64,000 bases of DNA, taken from NCBI GenBank assembly GCA_963715785.1, contig OY970276.1:3162001-3226000 (forward strand), in the 5' to 3' direction. This DNA is from LD21 sp963715785 (lineage in GTDB: Bacteria > Bacteroidota > Bacteroidia > Bacteroidales > VadinHA17). Position numbers and translations under genes: made by a program. The notes under the pieces are model-generated. The model ran no database searches. It was not told the origin of the DNA and saw only the letters and a list, made by a program, of their open reading frames with translations. Positions 52,111 through 61,574 of the stretch are shown here, in pieces. Within the stretch, counting starts at the first letter, position 1, and the number at the start of each line of letters is the position of its first letter.

Positions 52111-53052
52111 ATGAAGTATTTTGGTTTGCAGAGCCAGATCTGGAAGAACAATACAAATTCAGTGCTGATACTGGTAATGTTCCCGTTGGTTTTTTTTGTT
52201 CTTACCTGGCTCTTTTTCTACTTCTTGTCCTTAAATTCGGCTGAACATGGAGATATCAGCATGGTCAATCACAGCTTTTTCGCAACTGTGCCATTCATAA
52301 TAGCAGGGGTTCTGATATGGTTCACCATTGCCTGGTTTTCACATGGGGCGATGATCGATGCAGCTACCGATTCCAAACCTCTTTCGCGGATGGAAAATAA
52401 GAGGGTGTACAATCTCGTTGAGAACCTGTGCATCTCCTCTGGTATGGTCACTCCACGTATAAATGTCATAGATGACGATTCTTTAAATGCCTTTGCCAGC
52501 GGCATCAACCAGAAAACTTATTCAATATCACTGTCAAAAGGAATTATTGAAAAGCTGAATGATGAAGAGCTTGAGGCAGTTATTGCACATGAGCTTACAC
52601 ACATCAGGAACAGGGATGTGAGGATACTTATTATCTCAATAATCTTCGTGGGGATCTTTGCCTTTGTTTCCCAGGCACTCTTCCGCGGCGTCCAGTTCGG
52701 TGGTCTTGGCAGAGGCAAGAAAAACGGGGGAGCCGGAGTGCTTATCGCCCTGGCTCTTGCACTGGTTGGTTACCTTATCGCAACTCTTTTCAGGTTTGCG
52801 TTATCGAGGAAGCGGGAATACCTGGCGGACGCCGGCTCAGCAGAACTTACCCACCGGCCTCTTGCTCTTGCATCGGCGCTTAGAAAAATATCAGATGATC
52901 CGACTATTGAAGCCGTTAAAAGAAAAGATATCGCACAATTGTTCATCGAAAATCCGCAGGTCAAAGAAAATAAATCTTCTGTTTCCCTGTCTTCACTTTT
53001 CTCGACACATCCGCCAATCAAAAAAAGGATCCAGATTCTGGAGCAGTTTTAA
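52111..53052 (+). CDS. M48 family membrane metallopeptidase (HtpX-like)
   Basis: A 313-residue zinc protease anchored by two hydrophobic segments near the N-terminus and two more after the catalytic site. The active site is HELTH at 160-164 (VIAHELTHIRNRDVR), with the third ligand in SRKREYLADAGSAELT. HtpX-type proteases degrade misfolded membrane proteins. The open frame reaches back to 52015 through a TTG, but that part overlaps lemA; the ATG at 52111 is the real start. The LemA/M48 pair is a common operon. Confidence 0.92.
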   Translation: MKYFGLQSQIWKNNTNSVLILVMFPLVFFVLTWLFFYFLSLNSAEHGDISMVNHSFFATVPFIIAGVLIWFTIAWFSHGAMIDAATDSKPLSRMENKRVYNLVENLCISSGMVTPRINVIDDDSLNAFASGINQKTYSISLSKGIIEKLNDEELEAVIAHELTHIRNRDVRILIISIIFVGIFAFVSQALFRGVQFGGLGRGKKNGGAGVLIALALALVGYLIATLFRFALSRKREYLADAGSAELTHRPLALASALRKISDDPTIEAVKRKDIAQLFIENPQVKENKSSVSLSSLFSTHPPIKKRIQILEQF

Positions 53053-53130
53053 AAGTTTAAGGGTTTAAGGGTTTAAGCTTCATGCCTCACGCCTCACGCC
53101 GCACGCCTCACGCCTCACGCCTCACGCCTT
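53053..53130. repeat. TTTAAGGG / GCCTCACGCC composite repeat
   Basis: Directly after the M48 stop come AAGTTTAAGGGTTTAAGGG units, followed by seven copies of CGCCTCA(CGC)-like units up to 53130. The same two repeat types appear in inverted orientation at 25966-26022. The repeat forms the last codons of the convergent plsY gene. Confidence 0.75.
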
Positions 53131-53761
53131 TCTTTTTTCTTAAGTTCAGAAGTTTTTTCTCTTCTCCTCTCCATATTCTGCCAATATTTGTCTTGTGGGT
53201 AACAACAAGGGCAACCCCAACGAGAATGGCAAATATCTTGAACAATAAAGAAGGTGAGTCAAAGAAAAGAAACAGGAATGCCGGAAAGGATATTCCAGCG
53301 GTCATTGATGAAATGGACACTATACCGGTACTGAGCAGGACTGCAAGGAATACTCCCATACTGCACAAAGTGAGGAGTGTATTCAAAGCCAGGAAGACTC
53401 CGAATACTGTTGCGACACCTTTTCCTCCACGGAATCCAGCAAAAACCGGAAAGATGTGTCCGGTTATGGCGATGATGCCTGATGCCAGCTGAAGATTGGT
53501 CATCATAGCAGTGCCAGGTGCTGTAAGATGAAAAAACAGTGGTAACATTGCTGCCAGCCAGCCTTTTGCAATATCAATAAGCAGAACCGGGATCCCGGTT
53601 GCCCAGCCTAATACCCTGATAGTGTTTGTTGTTCCTGCATTTCCGCTGCCATGTTCTCTTACGTCAATGTTGTGAAATCGTTTTCCAATCCATACTGCAG
53701 AGGGTATTGATCCAAGCAGGTAAGCCAGCAGTGCACAGAGGGCCGCATTCAGTACGTTCAT
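53108..53761 (-). CDS. plsY: Glycerol-3-phosphate acyltransferase PlsY
   Basis: A 217-residue membrane enzyme that transfers an acyl group from acyl-phosphate to glycerol-3-phosphate, making lysophosphatidic acid at the start of phospholipid synthesis. About five transmembrane helices; the catalytic loops are GSIPSAVW, HGSGNAGTTNTIRVLG and AGFRGGKGVATVFG, with a last loop THKTNIGRIWRGEE. The ordinary protein ends near RGEEKKL; here 11 more residues (LNLRKKKGVRREA) follow. The final ones are translated from the CGCCTCA repeat. A TATATTTG -7 box is at 53785-53792. Confidence 0.93.
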   Translation of the reverse strand: MNVLNAALCALLAYLLGSIPSAVWIGKRFHNIDVREHGSGNAGTTNTIRVLGWATGIPVLLIDIAKGWLAAMLPLFFHLTAPGTAMMTNLQLASGIIAITGHIFPVFAGFRGGKGVATVFGVFLALNTLLTLCSMGVFLAVLLSTGIVSISSMTAGISFPAFLFLFFDSPSLLFKIFAILVGVALVVTHKTNIGRIWRGEEKKLLNLRKKKGVRREA

Positions 53762-53784
53762 TCTTTGAAATAAATATAAGAAGC

Positions 53785-53792
53785 CAAATATA
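53785..53792 (-). promoter_or_regulatory. -7 box of plsY
   Basis: TATATTTG on the minus strand matches TAnnTTTG and lies 24 bp before the plsY ATG. No TTG is found at the usual -33 distance, and pckA ends 22 bp above it, so it may be an internal promoter. Confidence 0.4.
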
Positions 53793-53813
53793 ACAATTTA
53801 TCAATGGCTTTAT

Positions 53814-55433
53814 TCAGACTTCCGGACCCGAATTGACGAGCTTTGCTGTTTCCTTGTTTGCTGTAAACTTATTGAAGTTATTTATGAATTTAAGAGCCAG
53901 ATCAGTTGCAGCAATATGCCAGCGGGCAGGGGAGTCCCAAACTTTTGCAGGGTCAAGAATGTTCTCTTTAATTCCTTTAAGTTTTACAGGGATACTTAAA
54001 TTAAAAACGGGAAGTGTAATATATTCGGATTCAAGTATGGAATCGTCTAGTATTGCATTTATTATCAATCGGGTTGAAGGCAGATCGATTCGGGTGCCCT
54101 GCCCATAAGGACCTCCCATCCACCCTGTATTTACCAGCCAGGCCTCCGCTTTGTGCTTCTTCATTTTCCGGGTAAGCTCATTGGCATATATAATAGGATC
54201 GAGCATCAGGAAAGCTGCACCAAAACAGGTGGAGAATGAGGGAAGAGGCTCAATAATACCTCTTTCTGTTCCTGCGACTTTTGCGGTATATCCGCTGAGG
54301 AAATAATATCTGGTCTGCTCCTCGGTCAGCCTGCTGACTGGTGGCAGGACGCCAAAGGCATCTGCGGTGAGGAAGATAACTTTCCGGGCATGCCCGGCTT
54401 TTGAAACAGGTTTTACAATATTATGAATATGGTAAATCGGATAGGAAACCCTTGTATTTTCTGTCTTTGAACTGTTATTAAAATCGATCGTGCCATCGGG
54501 CAGTACTACCAGGTTCTCCAGAAGAGCATCGCGTTTTATAGCATTATAGATATCCGGTTCTGTATCCTTGTTCAGTTTAATGCACTTGGCATAACAGCCT
54601 CCTTCAAGATTAAAAACACCTTCATCATCCCAGCCATGTTCATCATCACCGATCAATGCTCTTTCCGGATCGACTGAAAGCGTGGTTTTCCCTGTACCTG
54701 AAAGTCCGAAGAATATGGCAGTATCACCTTTTGTGCCTACATTCGCAGAGCAATGCATAGAGGCTACTCCCCTGAGAGGCAGGCAGTAATTCATTACAGA
54801 GAAGATCCCTTTTTTCATTTCTCCTCCATACCATGTTCCGCCAATAACCGACATGCCTTCCGTCAGATTAAAAAGGATAAAATTTTCGGAATGGAGACCC
54901 TGCTGACGCCAGTCGGGATTAATAGCCTTTGAAGCATTCAGAACAACAAAATCGGGTTTGAAATTTTCAAGGTCTTCCTTATCGGGCCTTATGAACATAT
55001 TTTTTACAAAATGGGCCTGCCATGCGACTTCCAGGACAAACCTGACACTTAACCTTGTATTCTTGTTTGCTCCGCAGAAGCAATCGACAACAAAGAGTTT
55101 TTTCCCCGATAGCTGTTCAGATGCAATATTTTTGCAATGGTCCCATATTTCGATTGAAATCGGCTTATTATCGGAAACTGTCCCGGTATCCGATTTCCAC
55201 CACACGGTATCCCTGGTTTTATCATCGAGCACTACATATTTATCCTTTGGCGAGCGACCCGTAAAGATCCCGGTATCAATGGAAATTGCACCATTTCGCG
55301 TTATAACTCCCTTCTCATATGAATCGAGGCCGGGTTTTGTCTCCTCTGCAAATAAGAGATCATATGATGGATCATAAGCAATCTCTTTTATATCGTGAAT
55401 GCCATAGTCTGATAGTTCCCGGGAGTTAAACAT
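53814..55433 (-). CDS. pckA: Phosphoenolpyruvate carboxykinase (ATP)
   Basis: A 539-residue enzyme that interconverts oxaloacetate + ATP and PEP + CO2 + ADP; in anaerobic Bacteroidota it usually works toward oxaloacetate for succinate production. The kinase P-loop is GLSGTGKT at 243-250, followed by the Mg/Mn-binding DPERALIGDDEHGW. RSPKDK (60-65) and WYGGEMKKGIFSVMNY carry the oxaloacetate- and metal-binding residues. Length is typical of the ATP-dependent form. The gene lies 52 bp above plsY on the minus strand. Confidence 0.96.
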   Translation of the reverse strand: MFNSRELSDYGIHDIKEIAYDPSYDLLFAEETKPGLDSYEKGVITRNGAISIDTGIFTGRSPKDKYVVLDDKTRDTVWWKSDTGTVSDNKPISIEIWDHCKNIASEQLSGKKLFVVDCFCGANKNTRLSVRFVLEVAWQAHFVKNMFIRPDKEDLENFKPDFVVLNASKAINPDWRQQGLHSENFILFNLTEGMSVIGGTWYGGEMKKGIFSVMNYCLPLRGVASMHCSANVGTKGDTAIFFGLSGTGKTTLSVDPERALIGDDEHGWDDEGVFNLEGGCYAKCIKLNKDTEPDIYNAIKRDALLENLVVLPDGTIDFNNSSKTENTRVSYPIYHIHNIVKPVSKAGHARKVIFLTADAFGVLPPVSRLTEEQTRYYFLSGYTAKVAGTERGIIEPLPSFSTCFGAAFLMLDPIIYANELTRKMKKHKAEAWLVNTGWMGGPYGQGTRIDLPSTRLIINAILDDSILESEYITLPVFNLSIPVKLKGIKENILDPAKVWDSPARWHIAATDLALKFINNFNKFTANKETAKLVNSGPEV

Positions 55434-55619
55434 TTTAAAAAGCTGGTTTTAAAACAATATATTCTTAGTTAACAAAGTATTAGCTTAAATGATCTCGAAA
55501 TATAATTCATTTTTTTTATAATAAGCGGTATTTTCCATAGGGTAATAGTCTTCTGGCTGGTCTTGTATTTATAAAACGGATTTACAGCTTCACTACCGGT
55601 TAGATCAATAAGCCATGAA

Positions 55620-55655
55620 AAGGAAAAGGGTTCCGCCAAAAACGGAACCCTTTAC
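55620..55655 (-). terminator. Terminator downstream of ppdK
   Basis: AAAGGGTTCCG (55625-55635) pairs perfectly with CGGAACCCTTT (55643-55653) over 11 bp with a 7-nt loop. On the minus strand it is followed by TCCTTTTC. It lies 22 bp past the PPDK stop. Confidence 0.75.
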
Positions 55656-55674
55656 TATTTATATCGCAGCAGGA

Positions 55675-58402
55675 TTACTTACCAAATTTTATTGAAGCCT
55701 GTGCGGCTGCAAGTCTTGCTATTGGCACCCTGAATGGTGAACAGCTGACATAGGTCAAACCTGTCTTGAAACAGAATTCAACAGAAGCCGGGTCACCGCC
55801 TTGTTCTCCGCATATACCTACCTTAAGATCAGGACGTGTTGAACGACCTTTTTCAACCGACATTTTGATGAGCTGGCCAACACCATCCTGATCAATAGTC
55901 TGGAAAGGATCGGCGGCTAAAATCTTTTTGTCGAGGTAATCATGCAGGAAGCCGCCAGTATCATCGCGACTGAAGCCGAAGGTCATCTGAGTAAGGTCGT
56001 TTGTTCCGAATGAGAAAAATTCGGCGCTTTTTGCCATACGGTCAGAGAGAAGGCATGCGCGTGGAATTTCAATCATTGTGCCATACTTATATTCGATAGA
56101 TTTCACGCCAAATTTTTTGCAGACTTCAGCATAAACTCTGTCAACCACTTTTTTAGTATAGTCTAATTCGTTGACTTCTCCGGTTACAGGCACCATAATC
56201 TCAGGATGAGGTTTTTTGCCTTCCTTGATAAGCTCCAGAGCGGATTCAAATATTGCGCGAACCTGCATTTCGGATATCTCAGGGAAAGTAATTCCGAGAC
56301 GTACGCCACGATGGCCCATCATCGGGTTTGATTCATGAAGAGCTTCACCACGTTTTGCTATGTCTTCCTTTTTGATACCGAGTGATTTTGCCAGCTCTTC
56401 CTGTTTTTCTGCTCCCTGCGGAACAAATTCATGAAGAGGAGGGTCAAGAAGCCTGAAAGTCACTGGCAGACCATCCATGGCAGCCATTGTTTCTTTCATG
56501 TCTTTCTTGACATGTCCAAACAGTTCATTAAGAGCTTTTCTGCGCTCTGTTTCATTTGCGCTGAGGATCATTTTACGAAGAAGAAAGAGAGGTGTTTCAG
56601 ATCCTTTTCCATAAAACATATGTTCCGTACGGAAAAGACCGATTCCCTCAGCACCATAATTACGGGCAATTATTGCATCTTCAGGAGTTTCAGCGTTTGT
56701 GCGGACTCCCATTTTACGATATTTGTCCACTATGGTCATGAATTCCTTGAAACGTGGGTTCTCAGTAGCATCCATAAGGGTAATAGCTCCTGTATAGACA
56801 TTACCTTTTGTGCCGTTCAGAGTGAGAACATCACCTTCTTTTATAACTATATCGGAACCTGAAATTTTTGCGATTTTCTTTGCAGAATCAACATGAAGAG
56901 CTCCTGCCCCGACAATACAGCATTTACCCCAGCCGCGGGCAACAAGTGCAGCGTGGGAGGTCATGCCACCGCGGGCGGTAAGAATGCCTTCAGCAGCACG
57001 CATACCTTCAACATCTTCAGGATTGGTTTCCTCACGGACAAGGATAACTTTTTCACCTCTGCGGAACCATGCAACAGCATCTTCGGCAGTGAATACCACT
57101 TTGCCCACTGCAGCACCTGGTCCGGCTGGTAATCCTCTTACCACAGCTTTCACCTTCTTTTCAGCATTCGGGTCGCAGATAGGATGCAGAAGTTCATCAA
57201 GCTGAACCGGGTCAACCCTCAGGACAACTGTTTTCTCTTCGATCAGCTTCTCATGAAGCATATCCATTGCCATGTTAAGTGCAGCTGTCCCTGTTCTTTT
57301 ACCGGTACGGCACTGAAGCATATAGAGAGTGCCTTCCTGTATTGTGAACTCAATATCAAGCATATCGTGGAACGATTTCTCAAGAATGTTGCGGATATCA
57401 GCGAGTTCTTTGTATGTGCCGGGCATTGCTTCCTGCATACTGTGAAGATGCATGTTCTGGTCATTCTTAGTATCATCATTGAGCGGACTGGGGGTACGGA
57501 TACCTGCAACAACGTCTTCACCTTGCGCATTTACCAGCCATTCACCATAGAAGAGGTTCTCGCCCGTTGCAGGATTACGGGTAAATGCAACACCTGTTGC
57601 AGAAGTATCACCCATATTTCCAAATACCATCGCCTGTACGTTTACAGCTGTTCCCCAATCGTCAGGAATACCTTCAATACGACGGTACGACACTGCCTTC
57701 TTCCCGTTCCAGCTTTTGAAAACCGCTTTAATACTGCCTTCAAGCTGTTCTTTTGCATCGTCAGGGAAAGGTTTGCCAAGAGCGTTTTTTACTATTTTCT
57801 TAAACTCCTCTGAAAGAAGCTTCAGCTCATCAGCTGAAATTTCAGTATCTGATTTATATCCTTTCTGTTTCTTAAACTCATCAAGCTTTTCGTCAAGCTG
57901 CTTGCGAATTCCTTTTCCTTCTCCCAGATCAATACCTTCAGCTTTTTCCATAACAACGTCGGCATACATCATAATAAGACGACGATATGAATCCCATACA
58001 AACCGGGGATTATTGGTTTTTTTAAGAAAACCAGGGATAGTAGCTGAACATAAACCAATATTCAAGAACTGTATCCATCATTCCGGGCATCGAACTGCGT
58101 GCACCTGAACGACATGAGACAAGCAATGCATTTTGTGTGTCGCCATACTTCATGTTCATTGTCTCTTCAGTCTTCTTCATGGCTGCCCATACTTCCGGCA
58201 TCAGATCAGGAGGAAGAGTACAATCATTTTTATAATATTCATTACAAGCTTCAGTTGTGATTGTGAAACCTGCAGGAACAGGTAATCCCAGCAAACACAT
58301 TTCTGCAAGGTTGGCACCTTTACCTCCGAGAAGGTTTTTCATGTCGGTCCTGCCTTCTGCGGTTTTCTTTCCGAAGGAGTAGACTCTTTTAACGTTTGAC
58401 AT
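55675..58402 (-). pseudogene. ppdK: Pyruvate, phosphate dikinase, interrupted by one frameshift
   Basis: PPDK converts pyruvate + ATP + phosphate to PEP + AMP + PPi. The gene is in two overlapping frames. The first starts at ATG 58402 (MSNVKRVYSFGKK) and holds GGKGANLAEM and RSGARSSMPGMMDTVL, then shifts to nonsense and stops at 58022. The second, from about 58065 to 55675, resumes as LNIG and carries the rest, including GGMTSHAALVARGWGK with the phospho-histidine and CGEQGGDP with the catalytic Cys. Restoring the frame needs one base removed near 58063-58068, and gives about 910 residues, the normal length. There are no further stops or shifts, so this is either a sequencing error or a very recent mutation. 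Both halves look well conserved. Confidence 0.9.
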
Positions 58403-58453
58403 AGTTTTATTGATTTGAGATGAGTAAAATTATTGCTTTTGCAAAATAGGTGG

Positions 58454-58485
58454 CAAAGTTAATAAAGAAATCAATTAACCGCAAA
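58454..58485 (-). promoter_or_regulatory. Consensus Bacteroidota promoter of ppdK
   Basis: On the minus strand TTTG (58485-58482), then 20 bp, then TAACTTTG (58461-58454). The -7 box lies 51 bp before the ppdK ATG. Confidence 0.75.
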
Positions 58486-58523
58486 GGTCGTAAGGATTTT
58501 GCATACGAGCCATGCGAACTTAT

Positions 58524-58578
58524 ATATAATCTCTTAATTATATGTGATTTGCGTCAGTTTCCGGCAGTACGCAAATCA
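58524..58578. repeat. Two adjacent inverted repeats upstream of ppdK
   Basis: TGATTTGCGT (58545-58554) and ACGCAAATCA (58569-58578) form a perfect 10-bp inverted repeat with a 14-bp spacer. Next to it ATATAAT (58524-58530) and ATTATAT (58537-58543) form a second one. They lie between the permease stop and the ppdK promoter, as a termination structure or operator. Confidence 0.6.
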
Positions 58579-58605
58579 TAAAGGCATTGCATAAAAAGAG
58601 TATCT

Positions 58606-59883
58606 CTATGGTTTTATTATCTTATAACCGATACTCTCAATTCCCGACTTAATCTTCTCAAGATCGAAGGAGCTGCCTTTGATCACAACAGTTCCTGATG
58701 TGAGGTCAACTGTGGCTTCTTCAACCCCTTCCGAAGATTTTACACTGTTTTCAACATTGGACTTACAATGGTTACAGGTCATTCCGCCAACGTGAAGTGT
58801 CTGAATATTTCCGGCTGAGAAACCGGGTTGCGTGATTGTCTGTGATTTAATTTTCATATATGAAAGAAATTTCTGGATATAGCCGTTGAGAATAAGGAGC
58901 GAAAGAGCTAATGCCGAACTGATTTTCAGCCACGCCGGCAACATTCCGGAGTGATCGTGACCCATATGAGTGAAATGTTCGGAAATATTGAACCAGCTGT
59001 GCGGAAGAAAATAATCAATAAAGAGTCCCGAAAGCAGAGCTCCTGTTATTATAGCTCCAAGGTATCCGATTAACGATTTTTTCCCGAGAACCTTCCCGAT
59101 CATCGTTATTGTAGCAGCATTTGTTGCAGGACCGGCCATAAGCAGTACCAGGGCAGCTCCCGGAGAAAGTCCCTTGAGCATCAGCACTGCCGCTACCGGC
59201 ACAGATGCTGTGGCACAGATATAGACCGGGATTGAAATTACCAGGATCAGGAGCATTCCTATAAAGTCATTCGGGATCTTATCAGCAAAAAAGTCATTCG
59301 GAACAAATACCGAAATGAGCGCAGCAATCAGGAGACCAACAATAAGCCAGTTGGAAATATCCTGTAAAAACTCTATAAATGAGTACCTGAACATTTCTTT
59401 TACCCTGGGAAAAAACCCATGAGGCAGGTCATCTCCGTTATCATCATTCTGAAGACTTCCAATTGCCGGCTCAGGATCAACTTTTTTTGTTACCATTCCG
59501 CCGAATAAACCGGTTACAAAAGCTACAATCGGACGAATAATGGCAAAAGGCAGACCCAGCATGGAATATGTAACAAAAATTGAATCAATTCCCGTCTGGG
59601 GAGTTGAAATAAGAAATGATACTGTTGACGCTTTCGATGCCCCGTGTTTATAAAATGAGATGCCGGTAGGGATCACACCGCATGAGCAGAGGGGCAGAGG
59701 AACTCCAAGCATAGCTGCATTGAATATTGAGCGGAAGTTATTCTGACCCATATATTTTTTTACCCTTTTCTTGGGAAACAAGAGATGGAGCAAGCCCGCA
59801 AAAAAGAATCCCAGCATAAGATACGGAGCCATTTCACTTAATATCATGAAGAGCTCTTTTCCAAACCCTCTTATATAATCCAT
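58606..59883 (-). CDS. SO_0444/ArsP-type metal permease fused to HMA domain
   Basis: A 425-residue fusion. Residues 1-355 are a permease of the ArsP/DUF318 type with about ten membrane helices; CSCGVIPTGISFYKHGASKASTVSFLISTPQTG and the mirrored AGPATNAATITMIGKVLG halves are its signatures. The last 66 residues are a heavy-metal-associated domain with GMTCNHC, the CxxC copper/zinc-binding motif. This layout matches the SO_0444 Cu/Zn efflux group. It probably exports a soft metal ion handed over by the HMA domain; which one is not certain. The promoter is at 59916-59950. A metal regulator is not adjacent. Confidence 0.85.
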   Translation of the reverse strand: MDYIRGFGKELFMILSEMAPYLMLGFFFAGLLHLLFPKKRVKKYMGQNNFRSIFNAAMLGVPLPLCSCGVIPTGISFYKHGASKASTVSFLISTPQTGIDSIFVTYSMLGLPFAIIRPIVAFVTGLFGGMVTKKVDPEPAIGSLQNDDNGDDLPHGFFPRVKEMFRYSFIEFLQDISNWLIVGLLIAALISVFVPNDFFADKIPNDFIGMLLILVISIPVYICATASVPVAAVLMLKGLSPGAALVLLMAGPATNAATITMIGKVLGKKSLIGYLGAIITGALLSGLFIDYFLPHSWFNISEHFTHMGHDHSGMLPAWLKISSALALSLLILNGYIQKFLSYMKIKSQTITQPGFSAGNIQTLHVGGMTCNHCKSNVENSVKSSEGVEEATVDLTSGTVVIKGSSFDLEKIKSGIESIGYKIIKP

Positions 59884-59915
59884 ACTCTGTTAAATTAGAT
59901 CAAATAAAAACAGTG

Positions 59916-59950
59916 CAAATATAACAGTTTTTATAAATCAGATTAACAAA
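59916..59950 (-). promoter_or_regulatory. Promoter of the HMA permease gene
   Basis: On the minus strand TTTG (59950-59947), 23 bp, then TATATTTG (59923-59916), a TAnnTTTG box. The spacing is at the upper end of the accepted range. Confidence 0.5.
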
Positions 59951-59955
59951 AAAAA

Positions 59956-60855
59956 TTATGCTCTCGGATGGAACATTATAAGAGTATCGCGTAAAAAACT
60001 TCGGTCGATATGTGTATATATTTCGGTGGTGAGAATTGATTCATGTCCCAGCATTTCCTGCACTGCGCGCAGATCAGCACCAGCTTCGATCATATGAGTG
60101 GCAAAGGAGTGCCGGAAGGTATGCGGACTTATATTCTTTCTGATACCTGCCCTGGCTGCAAGCTCCTTGATAATAGTGAAGATCATTGCCCTGGTGAGAC
60201 GCCCGCCACGGCGATTAAGGAACAGTATGTTCTGGTCTTTGATTACGGGAAGCCTGTTTCTGTCCTGTTTGTAAATATCTATTTCTTTGAGGGCCTTCCT
60301 GCTGACAGGCACAAGCCTTTGCTTATTGCCTTTCCCGGTTACAACCACAAATTCCTCATTGTAATGTATATCCGTCAGACGAAGGTTCACCAGTTCCGAA
60401 ACCCTGAGTCCGCAGCCGTAGAGTGTTTCAATAATTGCTTTATTCCGGTGTCCTTCCGGTTTGCTCAGGTCAATCTCGCCTATCATACTGTCTATTTCAA
60501 TCACCGATAACACTTCAGGAAGTTTCAATCCTATCTTTGGCGACTCAAGCAGAGAAGCAGGATTTTCTTCAATTTCTCCCTCTATCAGCAGAAACCGGTA
60601 GAAGGCTCTTACACCTGAAAGTGTTCTCGATTGTGTGCGGGTATTTGAATTATTCACTCCGTACCATGCCAGAAAAGCCTTGAGATCAGGATAAGATACA
60701 TCTGCGGGAGAAATGTCTGTTCCGACTTCAATAAAGTACTTTTCAAGCTTGTAAACATCATTCAGATAGGCTTCTACGCTGTTTTCAGACAATGATTTCT
60801 CAAGCCTGAGGTATGTTTCAAAATTTTTGAATGACTGTTTCCAGTTGAGACTCAT
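59956..60855 (-). CDS. xerD: Tyrosine recombinase XerD
   Basis: A 299-residue site-specific recombinase, most like XerD, which resolves chromosome dimers at dif with XerC. The N-terminal core-binding domain spans 1-105; the catalytic residues are R151 (GCGLRVSEL), K175 (TGKGNKQR), H245 and R248 (ISPHTFRHSFATH), H271 (LGHESILTTEIY) and the nucleophile Y280. All are present, so it should be active. Its position beside aroQ and pyk is typical for a chromosomal XerD rather than a mobile element integrase. No dif-like site was found next to it. Confidence 0.95.
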   Translation of the reverse strand: MSLNWKQSFKNFETYLRLEKSLSENSVEAYLNDVYKLEKYFIEVGTDISPADVSYPDLKAFLAWYGVNNSNTRTQSRTLSGVRAFYRFLLIEGEIEENPASLLESPKIGLKLPEVLSVIEIDSMIGEIDLSKPEGHRNKAIIETLYGCGLRVSELVNLRLTDIHYNEEFVVVTGKGNKQRLVPVSRKALKEIDIYKQDRNRLPVIKDQNILFLNRRGGRLTRAMIFTIIKELAARAGIRKNISPHTFRHSFATHMIEAGADLRAVQEMLGHESILTTEIYTHIDRSFLRDTLIMFHPRA

Positions 60856-61078
60856 CTGTTCCGGATTAAACTGATCACATTTGGGAATAAATGTACTTAA
60901 AATTAATGTTTTTTGAACATCCGGGGGGCATCAAAGGTTCTACATTTTTTATTAAAAGATATTTTAGAAGACTGATTAAAAACCTGGAAATATATTACCT
61001 GAGCGCATGATTTTTTAATTATTTTTACTGTAATTATTTATGACTGTCGTCAAACATCCATATGTAATCTTTAGTGAT

Positions 61079-61086
61079 TACCTTTG
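61079..61086 (+). promoter_or_regulatory. -7 box of the aroQ-pyk operon
   Basis: TACCTTTG matches TAnnTTTG and ends 48 bp before the aroQ ATG. No TTG is seen at -33. Confidence 0.5.
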
Positions 61087-61133
61087 TGTTCCGTTATGGT
61101 AAAATATTTTTACCCTGATTAATTCATTATCTG

Positions 61134-61571
61134 ATGCATGTAGAAATTATTAATGGTCCTAATCTGAATCTTCTCGGCAAGCGTGAGCCTGAAAAATACG
61201 GACATTTATCTTTTGAAGACTATCTTCCTGTTCTTGAAGTAAGATATCCCGATATAAACTTCAGTTACTATCAGTCTAATTTAGAAGGTGAGATCGTAAG
61301 CGAAATTCAGAAAGCAGGCTTCTCTTTCGACGGAATAATACTTAATGCCGGAGGTTATACTCATACGTCTGTAGCTATTACTGATGCCATAGCAGCAGTT
61401 CCTGCACCGGTTATTGAAGTTCACCTCACTAATATTGCGGCAAGGGAGGAATTTCGTCATACGAGTCTTATTGGAAGAAATTGTGCCGGCAGTATAGCCG
61501 GATTTGGTTTGGATAGCTACAGGCTTGCAGTTGAAGCCCTGATCGGGATAATTCAATTAAAGAAAAAATAG
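61134..61571 (+). CDS. aroQ: Type II 3-dehydroquinate dehydratase
   Basis: A 145-residue dodecameric shikimate-pathway enzyme that converts 3-dehydroquinate to 3-dehydroshikimate. The sequence INGPNLNLLGKREPEKYG carries the catalytic Y22 and the flexible lid; N71 in LNAGGYTHTS and H97 in IEVHLTN complete the active site, with SVIAGFGLDSY-type end (GSIAGFGLDSYRLAVEAL). The length is standard. The next gene, pyk, starts 3 bp after the stop, so they are one operon, and xerD is divergent. Confidence 0.96.
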   Translation: MHVEIINGPNLNLLGKREPEKYGHLSFEDYLPVLEVRYPDINFSYYQSNLEGEIVSEIQKAGFSFDGIILNAGGYTHTSVAITDAIAAVPAPVIEVHLTNIAAREEFRHTSLIGRNCAGSIAGFGLDSYRLAVEALIGIIQLKKK

Positions 61572-61574
61572 TTT

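Noticed and set aside
59956..60855. XerD gene as an integrase of a mobile element
   Set aside because: Position next to aroQ/pyk, length and full catalytic set fit the chromosomal recombinase; no attachment repeats or cargo genes are present.
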